The position numbers were made by a program, and so were the translations under genes. This document shows, piece by piece, positions 1 to 7,971 of a stretch of DNA of 64,000 nt. Below the pieces are notes generated by a model. It did no database searches. It was not told the DNA's origin and saw nothing but the letters and a program-made list of their open reading frames with translations. Positions within the stretch are counted from its first letter, which is position 1. The number at the start of each line of letters is the position of its first letter. Origin of the DNA: Natranaerovirga hydrolytica (GTDB lineage Bacteria; Bacillota; Clostridia; Lachnospirales; DSM-24629); contig NZ_SMGQ01000013.1 in the NCBI RefSeq assembly GCF_004339095.1, positions 62,001 through 126,000 on the forward strand, in the 5' to 3' direction.

Positions 1-1
1 T

Positions 2-964
2 TTTGAAGAAACAATGATTCTTTCAGGCTCACAACAAGGCATTGATCTTGTGGCAAGAGCCCTTTTAGATCCTGGGGATATTGTTATCGTGGAAGAACCA
101 TCTTTTTTTCCTGCGATTCAAGTATTTAAAGGATTAGGTGCAAGAGTAATGGGTGTGCCTATGGACGAGAAAGGTATGCGATTAGATGTATTGGAACAAA
201 TACTTCAAAGGTATAAACCAAAGTTAATCTATACGATCCCCAACTATCAGAATCCCTCTGGTTTGGAAATGGTTCTTGAACGTCGAAAAGGTCTTTTTGA
301 GCTTTCTCAGCAATATAAAGTTTTTATAATGGAAGATGATGCCTATGGGGCCCTTTCTTATGAAGGAAAACCCCTTCCCCTTATAAAATCTATGGATAAT
401 GAAGGGTATGTTATTTACCTGAGTACCTTTTCAAAAATTGTTTATCCTGGATTAAGATTAGGATGGATGGTAGCTCATAAAAAGGTTATTCAAAAGTGTT
501 CTGCACTAAAGCAAGTGATAGATATTCATCCAAATAGTCTTTCACAATGGATTATAGAAAGGTTTATTAGAACAGGTGACCTTGATCAACACATTATCCA
601 AATATGTAAGGAATATAAGCAAAAACGAGATGCTATGTATCAAGCACTTTTAAAATATGCCCCTTATGATTTGAAGTGGAATAATCCCAAAGGGGGATAT
701 TATATTTGGTGTAAGCTTCCAGAAGGTGTACTGGCATCCAAACTGGTCTTAAAAGCAGCGGAATATAAAGTGGCTTTTGTACCAGGCTCAACTTTCTTTA
801 CATCGGGTGAAGGTGAGTCATATATACGGTTGAATTTTACATTTGCCTCAATAGTTGAAATTGAAGAAGGCATTAGTCGATTGTGTAAAGCCATTAAAGA
901 AATAAAAGACTCAGGAGATTCTCAAGAGAATAATAAATACACAGAAATTAAACCAATTGTTTAA
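2..964 (+). CDS. PLP-dependent aminotransferase (5' end outside window)
   Basis: C-terminal part of a fold-type-I aminotransferase of the 2-aminoadipate/aromatic aminotransferase group, the kind related to MocR regulators but without a GntR domain. The reading frame is open to the left edge, so the N-terminus is missing. Visible landmarks are SGSQQG (cofactor phosphate region), YTIPNYQNPSG, the EDDAYG aspartate segment and STFSK, whose lysine (codon 434-436) should hold the pyridoxal phosphate. It is followed 23 bases later by a second, clearly paralogous aminotransferase with its own ribosome site, so the two are probably co-transcribed after a tandem duplication. The amino-acid substrate cannot be read from the sequence. 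Confidence 0.88.
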   Translation, partial: FEETMILSGSQQGIDLVARALLDPGDIVIVEEPSFFPAIQVFKGLGARVMGVPMDEKGMRLDVLEQILQRYKPKLIYTIPNYQNPSGLEMVLERRKGLFELSQQYKVFIMEDDAYGALSYEGKPLPLIKSMDNEGYVIYLSTFSKIVYPGLRLGWMVAHKKVIQKCSALKQVIDIHPNSLSQWIIERFIRTGDLDQHIIQICKEYKQKRDAMYQALLKYAPYDLKWNNPKGGYYIWCKLPEGVLASKLVLKAAEYKVAFVPGSTFFTSGEGESYIRLNFTFASIVEIEEGISRLCKAIKEIKDSGDSQENNKYTEIKPIV

Positions 965-987
965 AATATATTTTGGAGGTAATAGTT

Positions 988-2178
988 ATGACATATAAAT
1001 TTGCCAGTCGAATGAACCATTTAAAAGCATCTGAGATTAGGGAGATTCTTAAAGTAACTGAAAAGCCTGATGTAATTTCATTTGCAGGAGGATTGCCAGC
1101 ACCGGAGCTTTTTCCAATAGAGGCCATTAAGGAAGCCAGTAATCGAGTACTGGAAGAAGATGGTATTAAAGCCCTTCAATATACGACAACTGAAGGGTAT
1201 AGTCCTTTACGAAAGTGGATTTCAAATAGGATGAATAAAAAATGGCAAACAAACTTTGGGGCAGATAACATTATGTTAACCCATGGCTCTCAGCAAGGAT
1301 TAGACCTTACAGGAAAAGTGTTTTTAGACAAGGGAGACATTGTTTTATGTGAAAGTCCAACCTATTTAGCGGCTATAAGTGCTTTTAAAGCGTATGAATG
1401 TCAGTTTATGGAAGTGGCCACAGATGAAGAAGGAATGATCCTTGAAGATCTTGAGAAGGTTTTAGAAAGTCATATAGACAAAATCAAATTAATCTATGTT
1501 ATACCTGATTTTCAAAATCCTACAGGAAGAACATGGTCCTTAAATAGAAGAAAAGAACTGGTTAAGTTAGCCACTAAATATGAAGTTGCGATTATTGAAG
1601 ATAACCCTTATGGAGAGCTTAGATTTGAAGGGGAAATGTTACCATCGGTACAATCACTTGATAAAGAAGGATGGGTGATTTCATTAGGGTCATTTTCTAA
1701 AGTGTTTTGTCCGGGCTACAGAATTGGATGGGTTATGGCTAGTAAAAGCCTTATTGAAAAATATGTGCTTGTTAAACAAGGTGCAGACTTACAATGTAAC
1801 ACCATGGCTCAAATGGTCATTGCCAAATACCTTGAGTTGTATGATATTGACGTACACATACAGAATATATGCGACGTATATAAAGACAGAAGAAATACAG
1901 CCATTAAAGTAATGGAACAAGAATTTCCAACAGAAGTGAAATTCACAAGACCTCAAGGTGGATTATTTGCTTGGGTAGAATTGCCTGAATTTATGAATGC
2001 AAAAGAAGTTCTAGAAAAATGTATTGAAAAAAACATTGCTTTTGTACCAGGAAGTTCCTTTTTTCCAAATGGTGGCAATGAAAATACACTAAGACTTAAT
2101 TTTTCAACGATGCCTGTTGAGAAAATTAAAGAAGGGCTTAAATGCTTAGGGAATGTTATAAAAGAAATGAGTGTATAA
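988..2178 (+). CDS. PLP-dependent aminotransferase (2-aminoadipate/aromatic type)
   Basis: Complete aminotransferase of 396 residues. The start is placed at ATG 988 because GGAGGT lies at 975-980; an upstream in-frame TTG at 973 overlaps that ribosome site and is unlikely. It has the full class I/II landmarks: SFAGGLPAPELFP near the N-terminus, THGSQQG, YVIPDFQNPTG, EDNPYGEL and GSFSK with the pyridoxal lysine. It resembles the truncated gene just upstream along its length, so this is a paralogous pair. The likely role is transamination of an amino acid with 2-oxoglutarate; which amino acid (aromatic, branched or 2-aminoadipate) is unresolved. Confidence 0.88.
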   Translation: MTYKFASRMNHLKASEIREILKVTEKPDVISFAGGLPAPELFPIEAIKEASNRVLEEDGIKALQYTTTEGYSPLRKWISNRMNKKWQTNFGADNIMLTHGSQQGLDLTGKVFLDKGDIVLCESPTYLAAISAFKAYECQFMEVATDEEGMILEDLEKVLESHIDKIKLIYVIPDFQNPTGRTWSLNRRKELVKLATKYEVAIIEDNPYGELRFEGEMLPSVQSLDKEGWVISLGSFSKVFCPGYRIGWVMASKSLIEKYVLVKQGADLQCNTMAQMVIAKYLELYDIDVHIQNICDVYKDRRNTAIKVMEQEFPTEVKFTRPQGGLFAWVELPEFMNAKEVLEKCIEKNIAFVPGSSFFPNGGNENTLRLNFSTMPVEKIKEGLKCLGNVIKEMSV

Positions 2179-2210
2179 TGAGTCGATATTAAAAATGAGG
2201 GTAATAATAA

Positions 2211-2246
2211 CTATTCCTCCTACTTAATGTTTGAGGAATAGCTTTT
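2211..2246. terminator. weak hairpin between convergent genes
   Basis: CTATTCCTC (2211-2219) pairs with GAGGAATAG (2233-2241), followed by CTTTTAG. It lies 32 bases after the aminotransferase stop. The T-run is short, so it may be a weak terminator. Confidence 0.4.
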
Positions 2247-2300
2247 AGTCAAGAGTTTCAATTTTATTCAGGCTATTTCTTAATGGAATACCTTTGATTA

Positions 2301-2365
2301 GAAGGTTTTCAATGCAACTGTAACCACAAAATCTTTACAAGTGAGTTGGAAAATTACACTTTAAC
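2301..2365 (+). repeat. degenerate copy (H) of the two-hairpin repeat
   Basis: Aligns with the second half of copy C at 4520-4620: AAGGTTTTCAATG, then AAATC, TTAC, GTGAGTT and ATTACACTTT in the same order and spacing. The stem is mostly lost. The copy overlaps the last codons and stop of the epimerase on the opposite strand, so the C-terminus of that protein appears to be encoded by repeat sequence. Confidence 0.5.
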
Positions 2366-3190
2366 GTAATCTCTCCAAAAATGTACAGGTTGCCAATCCA
2401 ATAATGATTTAGCCTTTTTATTACTAAGCAATGTATGATATTCTTCGATAGGCTCTCTAAAGTCAGTTACATCAGGATAACTTACTTCCATAAGTTCTTT
2501 GCTTTTTATAGCCATACTGGTATCATCAGCAGCAATATTTAACACCACGGCGCCAAGGCCCTCTTGTTCTATGCCTAGACGACATGCACTTGCCACATCA
2601 CGTGCATCAACATAGCTCCATACAATATTTTTTCTTTTTTGAGGTTCGTTAATAAAGCTTGGAAATCTATTATAATCCTCAGGTTCCATTACGTTACCAA
2701 TTCTTAAAGAAACAATTTGCATGCCTGTTTTACGATTAAACATTTCAGCTGTTTTTTCATTTAAAATCTTTGATAAAGCATAGCTATCAATAGGTGATAG
2801 TGGATGCTCTTCATCCATAGGAACATAATGAGGTCCTGCATATGCTAATCCATAAACCGATTCACTAGAAGCAATAACAACTTTTTTTATGCCTAATCCA
2901 GCACTTGCTTCAAGAATATTATAGGTTGAGATTATATTGTTTTGAAAAACCACTTGACTGGTATAGCCTCTTGGTCTCGGGATTGCTGCAATATGAACCA
3001 CAGCATCGGCACCTGTTAGTGCATTAAATACTTGTCCTAAATCCGTTAAATCAACCTTTACAGGTATGCCTATATCATCAGGTGTTACATTAATATCTAC
3101 ATTAACCACTTCATAGCCTTGGGCTAAAAATTCTTTGACAACCCATCGACCCGTTTTTCCAGTTCCACCAGTTACAACAACTCTTTTCAT
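2354..3190 (-). CDS. NAD-dependent epimerase/dehydratase (extended SDR)
   Basis: Extended short-chain dehydrogenase of 278 residues, probably a nucleotide-sugar or related epimerase, reductase or dehydratase. The N-terminal Rossmann signature TGGTGKTG is at residues 7-14, an acidic cofactor residue follows in VNVDIN (NAD preference), SSESVYG supplies the catalytic Ser region, and Tyr137/Lys141 in SYALSK form the YxxxK pair. It is shorter than typical UDP-sugar epimerases (about 310-340 residues). The start has AAGGAGAT upstream on the minus strand (about 3198-3205). It stands alone, convergent with the aminotransferases. The last codons and stop lie inside a degenerate repeat copy. The substrate is unknown. 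Confidence 0.85.
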   Translation of the reverse strand: MKRVVVTGGTGKTGRWVVKEFLAQGYEVVNVDINVTPDDIGIPVKVDLTDLGQVFNALTGADAVVHIAAIPRPRGYTSQVVFQNNIISTYNILEASAGLGIKKVVIASSESVYGLAYAGPHYVPMDEEHPLSPIDSYALSKILNEKTAEMFNRKTGMQIVSLRIGNVMEPEDYNRFPSFINEPQKRKNIVWSYVDARDVASACRLGIEQEGLGAVVLNIAADDTSMAIKSKELMEVSYPDVTDFREPIEEYHTLLSNKKAKSLLDWQPVHFWRDYVKV

Positions 3191-3465
3191 AATAAGATCT
3201 CCTTAATTTTTTGTTTTGTGTAAAGTGTTATATAATTGTAAGCCATAATACTTATATATTCAAGAGATAAAGCTAGTTTTAACAAATGAAATTTAGAGAT
3301 ATTTATAAAAGTAATTCGCTTAATATTAAATTAAATGTTTCGTTAAAAGGGATTTTAAAATGTTGCGAGAAATCAGTGATTATAATTAATAGAGAATATA
3401 TAAAGCCTATTTTAGAAAATGTTATAATACCTATTAATCTTGAAAAATCATTTATTGACTAATAT

Positions 3466-4221
3466 TTATTTGTTAACACTTTTTTTAATAAATACCAGTG
3501 TATCAGCAGTGGATAAATCCTGTGCAAAAATATAGTTTGACCGATTAAATGTCTTAATAGCTTCTATATTTGTAATTTGATTTTCGGCCATAAAACGAAC
3601 CATTTCACCTCGTGCCATTTTCACTTGGGTTCCTTTTTGAAGGACCTTATCGCCTAACCGTTCTCCAAAAATACAGGTTATAAACTGAATACGGCTATCC
3701 AAATAATTAGAGATACATTGGCTATATTCTTTAGAAGCTAAGTTGATGATACACTTACATTCACTAAATAATTGCTTTGCAAGCTTTTCGTTCCAAAAGT
3801 TATAAAGGGAATCTAAAGCCTCGCCTTTAAGGTTTGCCTGCATTTCAAGTCTGTAAGGAACAACTCCGTCAAAGGGTCTAAGCATACCATAAAATCCGGA
3901 CATGATTCTTAAATGGCGTTCAATATAGGAATATTCCTCATTGGTGAATACATTAGAAGCCATATATTGATATTGAATGCCTTGATAAGAGAGTATGGCA
4001 GGGGATAAATTCGTGTATAAGTCCATTTTTTGAATACGTTGGTAATTTAATGTAGCGATTTTATCGTTGCATTGCCAAATAGACTTTGCCTCATTGTAGG
4101 TCAATTGCTTTAAAAAAGTTAATAGCTGGGTTGATTCCTCTATAAATTGAGGCAATTGTTTATAATCTAAAGAAGTTATATTTGGTTTCATTTTTTTTGC
4201 AGGTGATATAATTATTCTCAT
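3466..4221 (-). CDS. yaaA: YaaA family peroxide-stress protein
   Basis: A 251-residue member of the YaaA/DUF328 family, recognised from the N-terminus IIISPAKKM, the central SGFYGMLRPFDGVVPYRLEM block and the C-terminal KGTQVKMARGEMVRFMAENQI region. In E. coli the homologue lowers intracellular free iron during peroxide stress and binds DNA; that role is transferred by family only. Length is normal (E. coli about 258). The gene is on the minus strand and its upstream side faces the repeat cluster and the Fur-boxed iron importer on the plus strand, so two iron-related genes sit back to back. Confidence 0.92.
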   Translation of the reverse strand: MRIIISPAKKMKPNITSLDYKQLPQFIEESTQLLTFLKQLTYNEAKSIWQCNDKIATLNYQRIQKMDLYTNLSPAILSYQGIQYQYMASNVFTNEEYSYIERHLRIMSGFYGMLRPFDGVVPYRLEMQANLKGEALDSLYNFWNEKLAKQLFSECKCIINLASKEYSQCISNYLDSRIQFITCIFGERLGDKVLQKGTQVKMARGEMVRFMAENQITNIEAIKTFNRSNYIFAQDLSTADTLVFIKKSVNK

Positions 4222-4283
4222 AAATTCCTCTCAAACTGAATCGACTTATTAAACAAATTCTAATGCCTTATATAATCCATATT

Positions 4284-4378
4284 AACTCAACTTATGCCTC
4301 TTGCTGATGCAAGAGACACAAGTTGAGTTGAAAGTATTATTCTCAAATCCTTGCCAGCAAGTTTGAGAATAATACTTT
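4284..4378 (+). repeat. two-hairpin repeat, copy A
   Basis: Best preserved copy. Left hairpin: AACTCAACTT (4284-4293) pairs with AAGTTGAGTT (4320-4329), with an inner CTCTTGC/GCAAGAG stem around TGAT. Right hairpin: AAAGTATTATTCTCAAA (4331-4347) is perfectly complementary to 4362-4378, with an inner CTTGC/GCAAG stem (4350-4361). No open reading frame is present. Confidence 0.85.
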
Positions 4379-4416
4379 TATATTTAAATTATCATAGGTT
4401 ATTAAATGCGTCAATA

Positions 4417-4519
4417 TTAACTTAACTTATGTCTCTTACTGGCGTAAGAGGCACAAGATTCGTTGAAAGCCTAATTTCCAAATCCTTACGCGTAAGTTTG
4501 CAAATTAGACGTTCATATT
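4417..4519 (+). repeat. two-hairpin repeat, copy B
   Basis: Same layout as copy A. Left inner stem CTCTTAC/GTAAGAG around TGGC (4433-4450). In the right hairpin CTAATTTCCAAA pairs with TTTGCAAATTAG, with an inner CTTAC/GTAAG stem. Both the left inner stem and the right inner stem changed from TTGC to TTAC with the compensating change on the other arm. Confidence 0.8.
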
Positions 4520-4620
4520 AACCTTGCAACATGCCTTCCGCTGCGCTACAGGCACAAGGTTTCAATGAAAGTGTCATCTCCAAATCCTTGCGAGCAAGTT
4601 TGCAGATGACACTTTCATAT
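4520..4620 (+). repeat. two-hairpin repeat, copy C
   Basis: Left hairpin has AACCTTG/CAAGGTT outer arms with a different core (GCCTTCCGCTGCGCTACAGG) shared with copy F. In the right hairpin GAAAGTGTCATCTCCAAA pairs with TTTGCAGATGACACTTTC around CTTGC-GA-GCAAG. It abuts copy B directly. Confidence 0.8.
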
Positions 4621-4678
4621 TAATGATTAAAGAAATAAATTACATCTTAACAGGAGGTTACCCGAAGGAATACAGTAG

Positions 4679-4732
4679 TTGACGAATGATAATTATGAGT
4701 ATATAATGTTATTGATAATGACATTCATTAAT
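4679..4732 (+). promoter_or_regulatory. sigma-A promoter with Fur-like box
   Basis: TTGACG (4679-4684), a 17-base spacer and TATAAT (4702-4707) form a near-consensus promoter. Directly downstream, GATAATGACATTCATTAAT (4714-4732) matches the 19-bp Fur consensus at 15 positions, placed to block the start region. It lies 140 bases upstream of the siderophore-binding lipoprotein gene, so the operon is inferred to be repressed by Fur with iron. The transcript would carry repeat copy D in its leader. Confidence 0.75.
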
Positions 4733-4760
4733 ATATAGCTATGTTATAAAAAAGTGATAC

Positions 4761-4840
4761 ATTAACTCAACTTATGCCTCTTATGGCGGACGAGATACAA
4801 ATTGTGTTGAAAATCTAATTTCCAAATTAGATTTTCATAT
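4761..4840 (+). repeat. two-hairpin repeat, copy D (internally shortened)
   Basis: The left part keeps ATTAACTCAACTTATGCCTC. The right hairpin is reduced to GAAAATCTAATTT/AAATTAGATTTTC closed by CC, lacking the inner CTTGC stem seen in the other copies. It lies in the predicted 5' leader of the iron importer operon, ending about 30 bases before the start codon. Confidence 0.75.
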
Positions 4841-4872
4841 GAACTTACTGTTTAAAGAAGAAAGGAAATGAA

Positions 4873-5949
4873 ATGATGATAATAAAAAAAATTAAATCGA
4901 TTATGACAATAATGGTTATACTGTCACTAGTATTAACAGGTTGTACAAATTCTTCAATACCATCATCTGATGTAGATGAGCCTGTGTCTTCTGTAGAAGA
5001 TCATGCATCTGTTACAGAAGACACAGAATTCTCAACAAAATATCCCATAACCATTCAACATGCATTTGGAGAAACAGTTATAGAAAATGAACCAGAACGG
5101 GTTGTGACTATTTCTTGGGGCAATCAAGATGTGCCATTGGCATTAGGGATTGTACCAGTAGGTATTTCTGAAGCAAATTATGGTGTAACAGATGGCAGCG
5201 GACTTTTGCCTTGGACAGCAGAAGCATTTGATGCATTAGGCGTTGATGCCCCAGTTCTTTTTAATGATACAGATGGTTTAGATTACGAAGCCATTAATGA
5301 TGTTCAGCCTGATATTATTCTTGCAGCTTATTCAGGTATAACACAAGAAGAATATGATCTTCTAAGTTCCATTGCACCTGTAGTAGCATACCCAAATCTT
5401 CCTTGGCAGACATTTTGGCGCGAGCAAATCATAATCAATGCAACGGGGATGGGGATGGAATCAGAAGGTGAAGCATTGGTTAGTGAACTAGAAGAATTAA
5501 TTGCACAAAAAACCAGTGAGTATCCACAATTAGAAGGAAAAACAGCAGCTTTCTTTTACTTTAATCCAGCTGACCTAGGTATGTTCTATATATACCTTCC
5601 TGGGGATCCTCGTGTAGCCTATCTTGAAGATTTAGGTATGATGTTACCAGAAAGTATTGAACGATTAGCTGAAGAATCCGATAGCTTTGCTTTAGAGTTA
5701 AGTGCAGAAAATGTTGATTGGATTGAAGATATTGACATTATAATCGCATATGGTAGTGATTCATTATTAGATGCGATGCAATCAAATGCCCTTATTGGAA
5801 CCCTTCCTGCAGTTGAAAGAGGGTCTGTGGCTTTAATAGAAGATGGTACCCCTTTAGCAGCATCAGGAACACCAAGTGGGCTTTCCATTCCAGCAACTAT
5901 TGATGAATATTTAACCATAATTGGAGAGGCAGCTGAGAAGGTAGAATGA
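4873..5949 (+). CDS. ferric-siderophore ABC importer, substrate-binding lipoprotein
   Basis: Class III (FecB/FhuD/BtuF-type) binding protein of 358 residues. The N-terminus is a lipoprotein signal: a basic MMIIKKIKS start, hydrophobic stretch and lipobox LTGC, then a Ser/Asp/Glu-rich linker. The mature part has the family pattern PERVVTISWG and DYEAINDVQPDIILAAYSGI. It is expected to be anchored outside the membrane and to hand an iron chelate to the two permeases encoded next, whose genes overlap it by 4 bases. Expression is probably iron-repressed (Fur-like box at 4714). A second ATG at 4876 is an equally possible start. The exact ligand (siderophore, heme or cobalamin) cannot be read, but the Fur box favours iron. 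Confidence 0.9.
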   Translation: MMIIKKIKSIMTIMVILSLVLTGCTNSSIPSSDVDEPVSSVEDHASVTEDTEFSTKYPITIQHAFGETVIENEPERVVTISWGNQDVPLALGIVPVGISEANYGVTDGSGLLPWTAEAFDALGVDAPVLFNDTDGLDYEAINDVQPDIILAAYSGITQEEYDLLSSIAPVVAYPNLPWQTFWREQIIINATGMGMESEGEALVSELEELIAQKTSEYPQLEGKTAAFFYFNPADLGMFYIYLPGDPRVAYLEDLGMMLPESIERLAEESDSFALELSAENVDWIEDIDIIIAYGSDSLLDAMQSNALIGTLPAVERGSVALIEDGTPLAASGTPSGLSIPATIDEYLTIIGEAAEKVE

Positions 5950-6944
5950 AACCCTCTAAGATAACCTTGGTGCTATTTTTTAGCTTAATGAGTTTGTTAA
6001 TTTGCATTTTAGGATCTTTAGCATTAGGGGCACGTTATATAAGCTTTAATGAAGTGATAGACATTTTAATACATTCAAGGAGAACGACAATTAATGAAAT
6101 TGTGGTTCATGAAAGAATTCCAAGGACTATTTTTGGCATTATAGCTGGAGCAGCTCTTGGTGTATCTGGTGCTCTGATGCAAGCCATTACCCGTAATCCA
6201 ATTGCAGACCCTAGTATTTTAGGTGTTAATACAGGTGCTTCATTGTTTGTGGTAAGTGGCATAGCATTTTTTGGTATCAATTCTGCTCAAGGGTATATTT
6301 GGTTTGCTTTAGTAGGTGCAGCCATTACAGCAGTCTTTGTGTATGGGATTGGTTCTATGGGAAGAGGTGGTGCCACACCTATTAAGCTTGCTTTAGCTGG
6401 AGCAGCTACTAGTGCTGCTTTGTCATCATTGGTGAGTGCAATTATTCTACCTCGAGCAGACGTTATGCATGCTGTTCGTTTTTGGCAAGTAGGAAGTATT
6501 GGTGGTGCAACGTGGGAAGGTATTTATGCTGTATTACCCTTTATCATTGTTGGTTTATTATTAGGTATGTTAGCTACTCCAGCTTTGGATGCTCTTGCAC
6601 TAGGAGATGATATGGCAAAGGGGTTAGGTGTTAGAACTGGAATTGTAAGGCTTATAGGAGCGTTAGCAGGCGTTCTTCTATGTGGTGCTATTACAGCTTT
6701 GGCAGGTCCTATTGGTTTCGTAGGACTTATGGTGCCTCATGTTATGCGATTAATCTGTGGACCTAATCTGCGGTGGATAATACCCATGTCTGCTATTGGA
6801 GGAGCAATTATCCTAATGCTTTCAGATATTGTAGGAAGGCTCATTGGTAGTCCAAGTGAACTAGAGGTTGGAATAGTAACAGCATTTATTGGTGCGCCAA
6901 TATTGATTATTATTGCTATGAGATCGAAGGTGCGAGCGTTATGA
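5946..6944 (+). CDS. FecCD-type iron-chelate ABC permease 1
   Basis: A 332-residue polytopic membrane protein of the FecCD/BtuC family with about nine or ten hydrophobic segments. Typical motifs are RIPRTIFGIIAGAALGVSGALMQ, TRNPIADPSILGVNTGAS and GPIGFVGLMVPHVMRLICG, the last being the coupling region to the ATPase. The start overlaps the stop of the binding protein by 4 bases and its own stop overlaps the next permease by 4, so translation is probably coupled. With the following gene it should form the heterodimeric channel of the importer. Confidence 0.93.
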   Translation: MKPSKITLVLFFSLMSLLICILGSLALGARYISFNEVIDILIHSRRTTINEIVVHERIPRTIFGIIAGAALGVSGALMQAITRNPIADPSILGVNTGASLFVVSGIAFFGINSAQGYIWFALVGAAITAVFVYGIGSMGRGGATPIKLALAGAATSAALSSLVSAIILPRADVMHAVRFWQVGSIGGATWEGIYAVLPFIIVGLLLGMLATPALDALALGDDMAKGLGVRTGIVRLIGALAGVLLCGAITALAGPIGFVGLMVPHVMRLICGPNLRWIIPMSAIGGAIILMLSDIVGRLIGSPSELEVGIVTAFIGAPILIIIAMRSKVRAL

Positions 6945-7969
6945 CAGATAATAAAATTAATATTGTTAAAGCTGGATACCGTAGCAGACGGTTGCGTTGG
7001 ATTGGAGTAACCCTATTTTTAGGTATAGTAACCTTAGCACTTTGCATAACATTACTTCTTATTGGAAATACGTCTTACCCTTTTAAAATCGTTGTGAGCG
7101 TGCTTATGGGAGAACAGATTCAAGGAGCTTCTTTTGCTATTGGCACCATAAGATTACCGAGAATGTTATCTGGACTTATGGCCGGTATAGCCTTTGGTAT
7201 GGCTGGTAGCACTTTTCAAACGATACTACGAAATCCTTTGGCTAGTCCAGATATAATAGGTATAACAGCTGGTTCCAACGTGGGTGCTATTTTTTGCATT
7301 CTGGTATTGCAAATGAGTGGTACCTTTGTTTCAATGGTAGCAGTAGTTTCTGGCCTTTTAGTAGCAATACTGATTTATGTTCTATCTAAAGTAGGAAGTT
7401 TTTCAGGAGGGAAATTAATACTCGTGGGAATTGGAATACAAGCAATGCTTAATGCAGTGGTATCTTACTTATTGCTAAAAGCATCGCAACATGATATTCC
7501 TAGTGCTTATAGATGGCTTAGTGGAAGTCTAAACGGGATACAAATGAAAAGTATTCCGTCACTCTTTGTTATTTTAATGATAGGTGGTATAATCATTGCT
7601 TTTTTAGGAAGGCATCTAAGGATACTAGAATTAGGGGAACAGTCGGCTATTAGCCTTGGTGTTAGAGCGGATATAACACGCTTATTGTTAGTTTTGAGCG
7701 CTGTATTTTTAATTGCCTTTGCTACTTCAGTAACGGGACCTATAGCTTTTGTAGCTTTTTTATCAGGACCGATAGCAATGAAACTAGTAGGAACAGGTGC
7801 GCCCCACGAATTGCCAGCGGGCCTTATAGGGGGGATATTGGTACTTGGAGCAGACCTAATTGGCCAGTTTGCGTTTAACACTAGGTTTCCTGTGGGCGTT
7901 ATTACAGGAATTTTAGGATCACCCTATCTATTAATACTACTCATTCGTATGAATCGAACAGGAGGATAA
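6941..7969 (+). CDS. FecCD-type iron-chelate ABC permease 2
   Basis: Second FecCD permease, 342 residues, with motifs parallel to its neighbour: IRLPRMLSGLMAGIAFGMAG, LRNPLASPDIIGITAGSN and TGPIAFVAFLSGPIAMKLVG. It has a basic cytoplasmic N-terminus (YRSRRLRW) before the first membrane segment. The 4-base overlap (ATGA) with the previous gene and the 2-base gap to the ATPase gene place it in a single operon. Together with the 5946-6944 product it forms the membrane part of the chelate importer. Confidence 0.93.
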   Translation: MTDNKINIVKAGYRSRRLRWIGVTLFLGIVTLALCITLLLIGNTSYPFKIVVSVLMGEQIQGASFAIGTIRLPRMLSGLMAGIAFGMAGSTFQTILRNPLASPDIIGITAGSNVGAIFCILVLQMSGTFVSMVAVVSGLLVAILIYVLSKVGSFSGGKLILVGIGIQAMLNAVVSYLLLKASQHDIPSAYRWLSGSLNGIQMKSIPSLFVILMIGGIIIAFLGRHLRILELGEQSAISLGVRADITRLLLVLSAVFLIAFATSVTGPIAFVAFLSGPIAMKLVGTGAPHELPAGLIGGILVLGADLIGQFAFNTRFPVGVITGILGSPYLLILLIRMNRTGG

Positions 7970-7971
7970 GC

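Noticed and set aside
4284-4620. Integron attC sites (structure-conserved, sequence-variable)
   Set aside because: No integrase gene, no gene cassettes between copies, and no attC core sites recognised.
4284-4840. CRISPR array
   Set aside because: Units are about 100 bases with internal palindromes and no regular short repeat alternating with unique spacers; no cas genes nearby.
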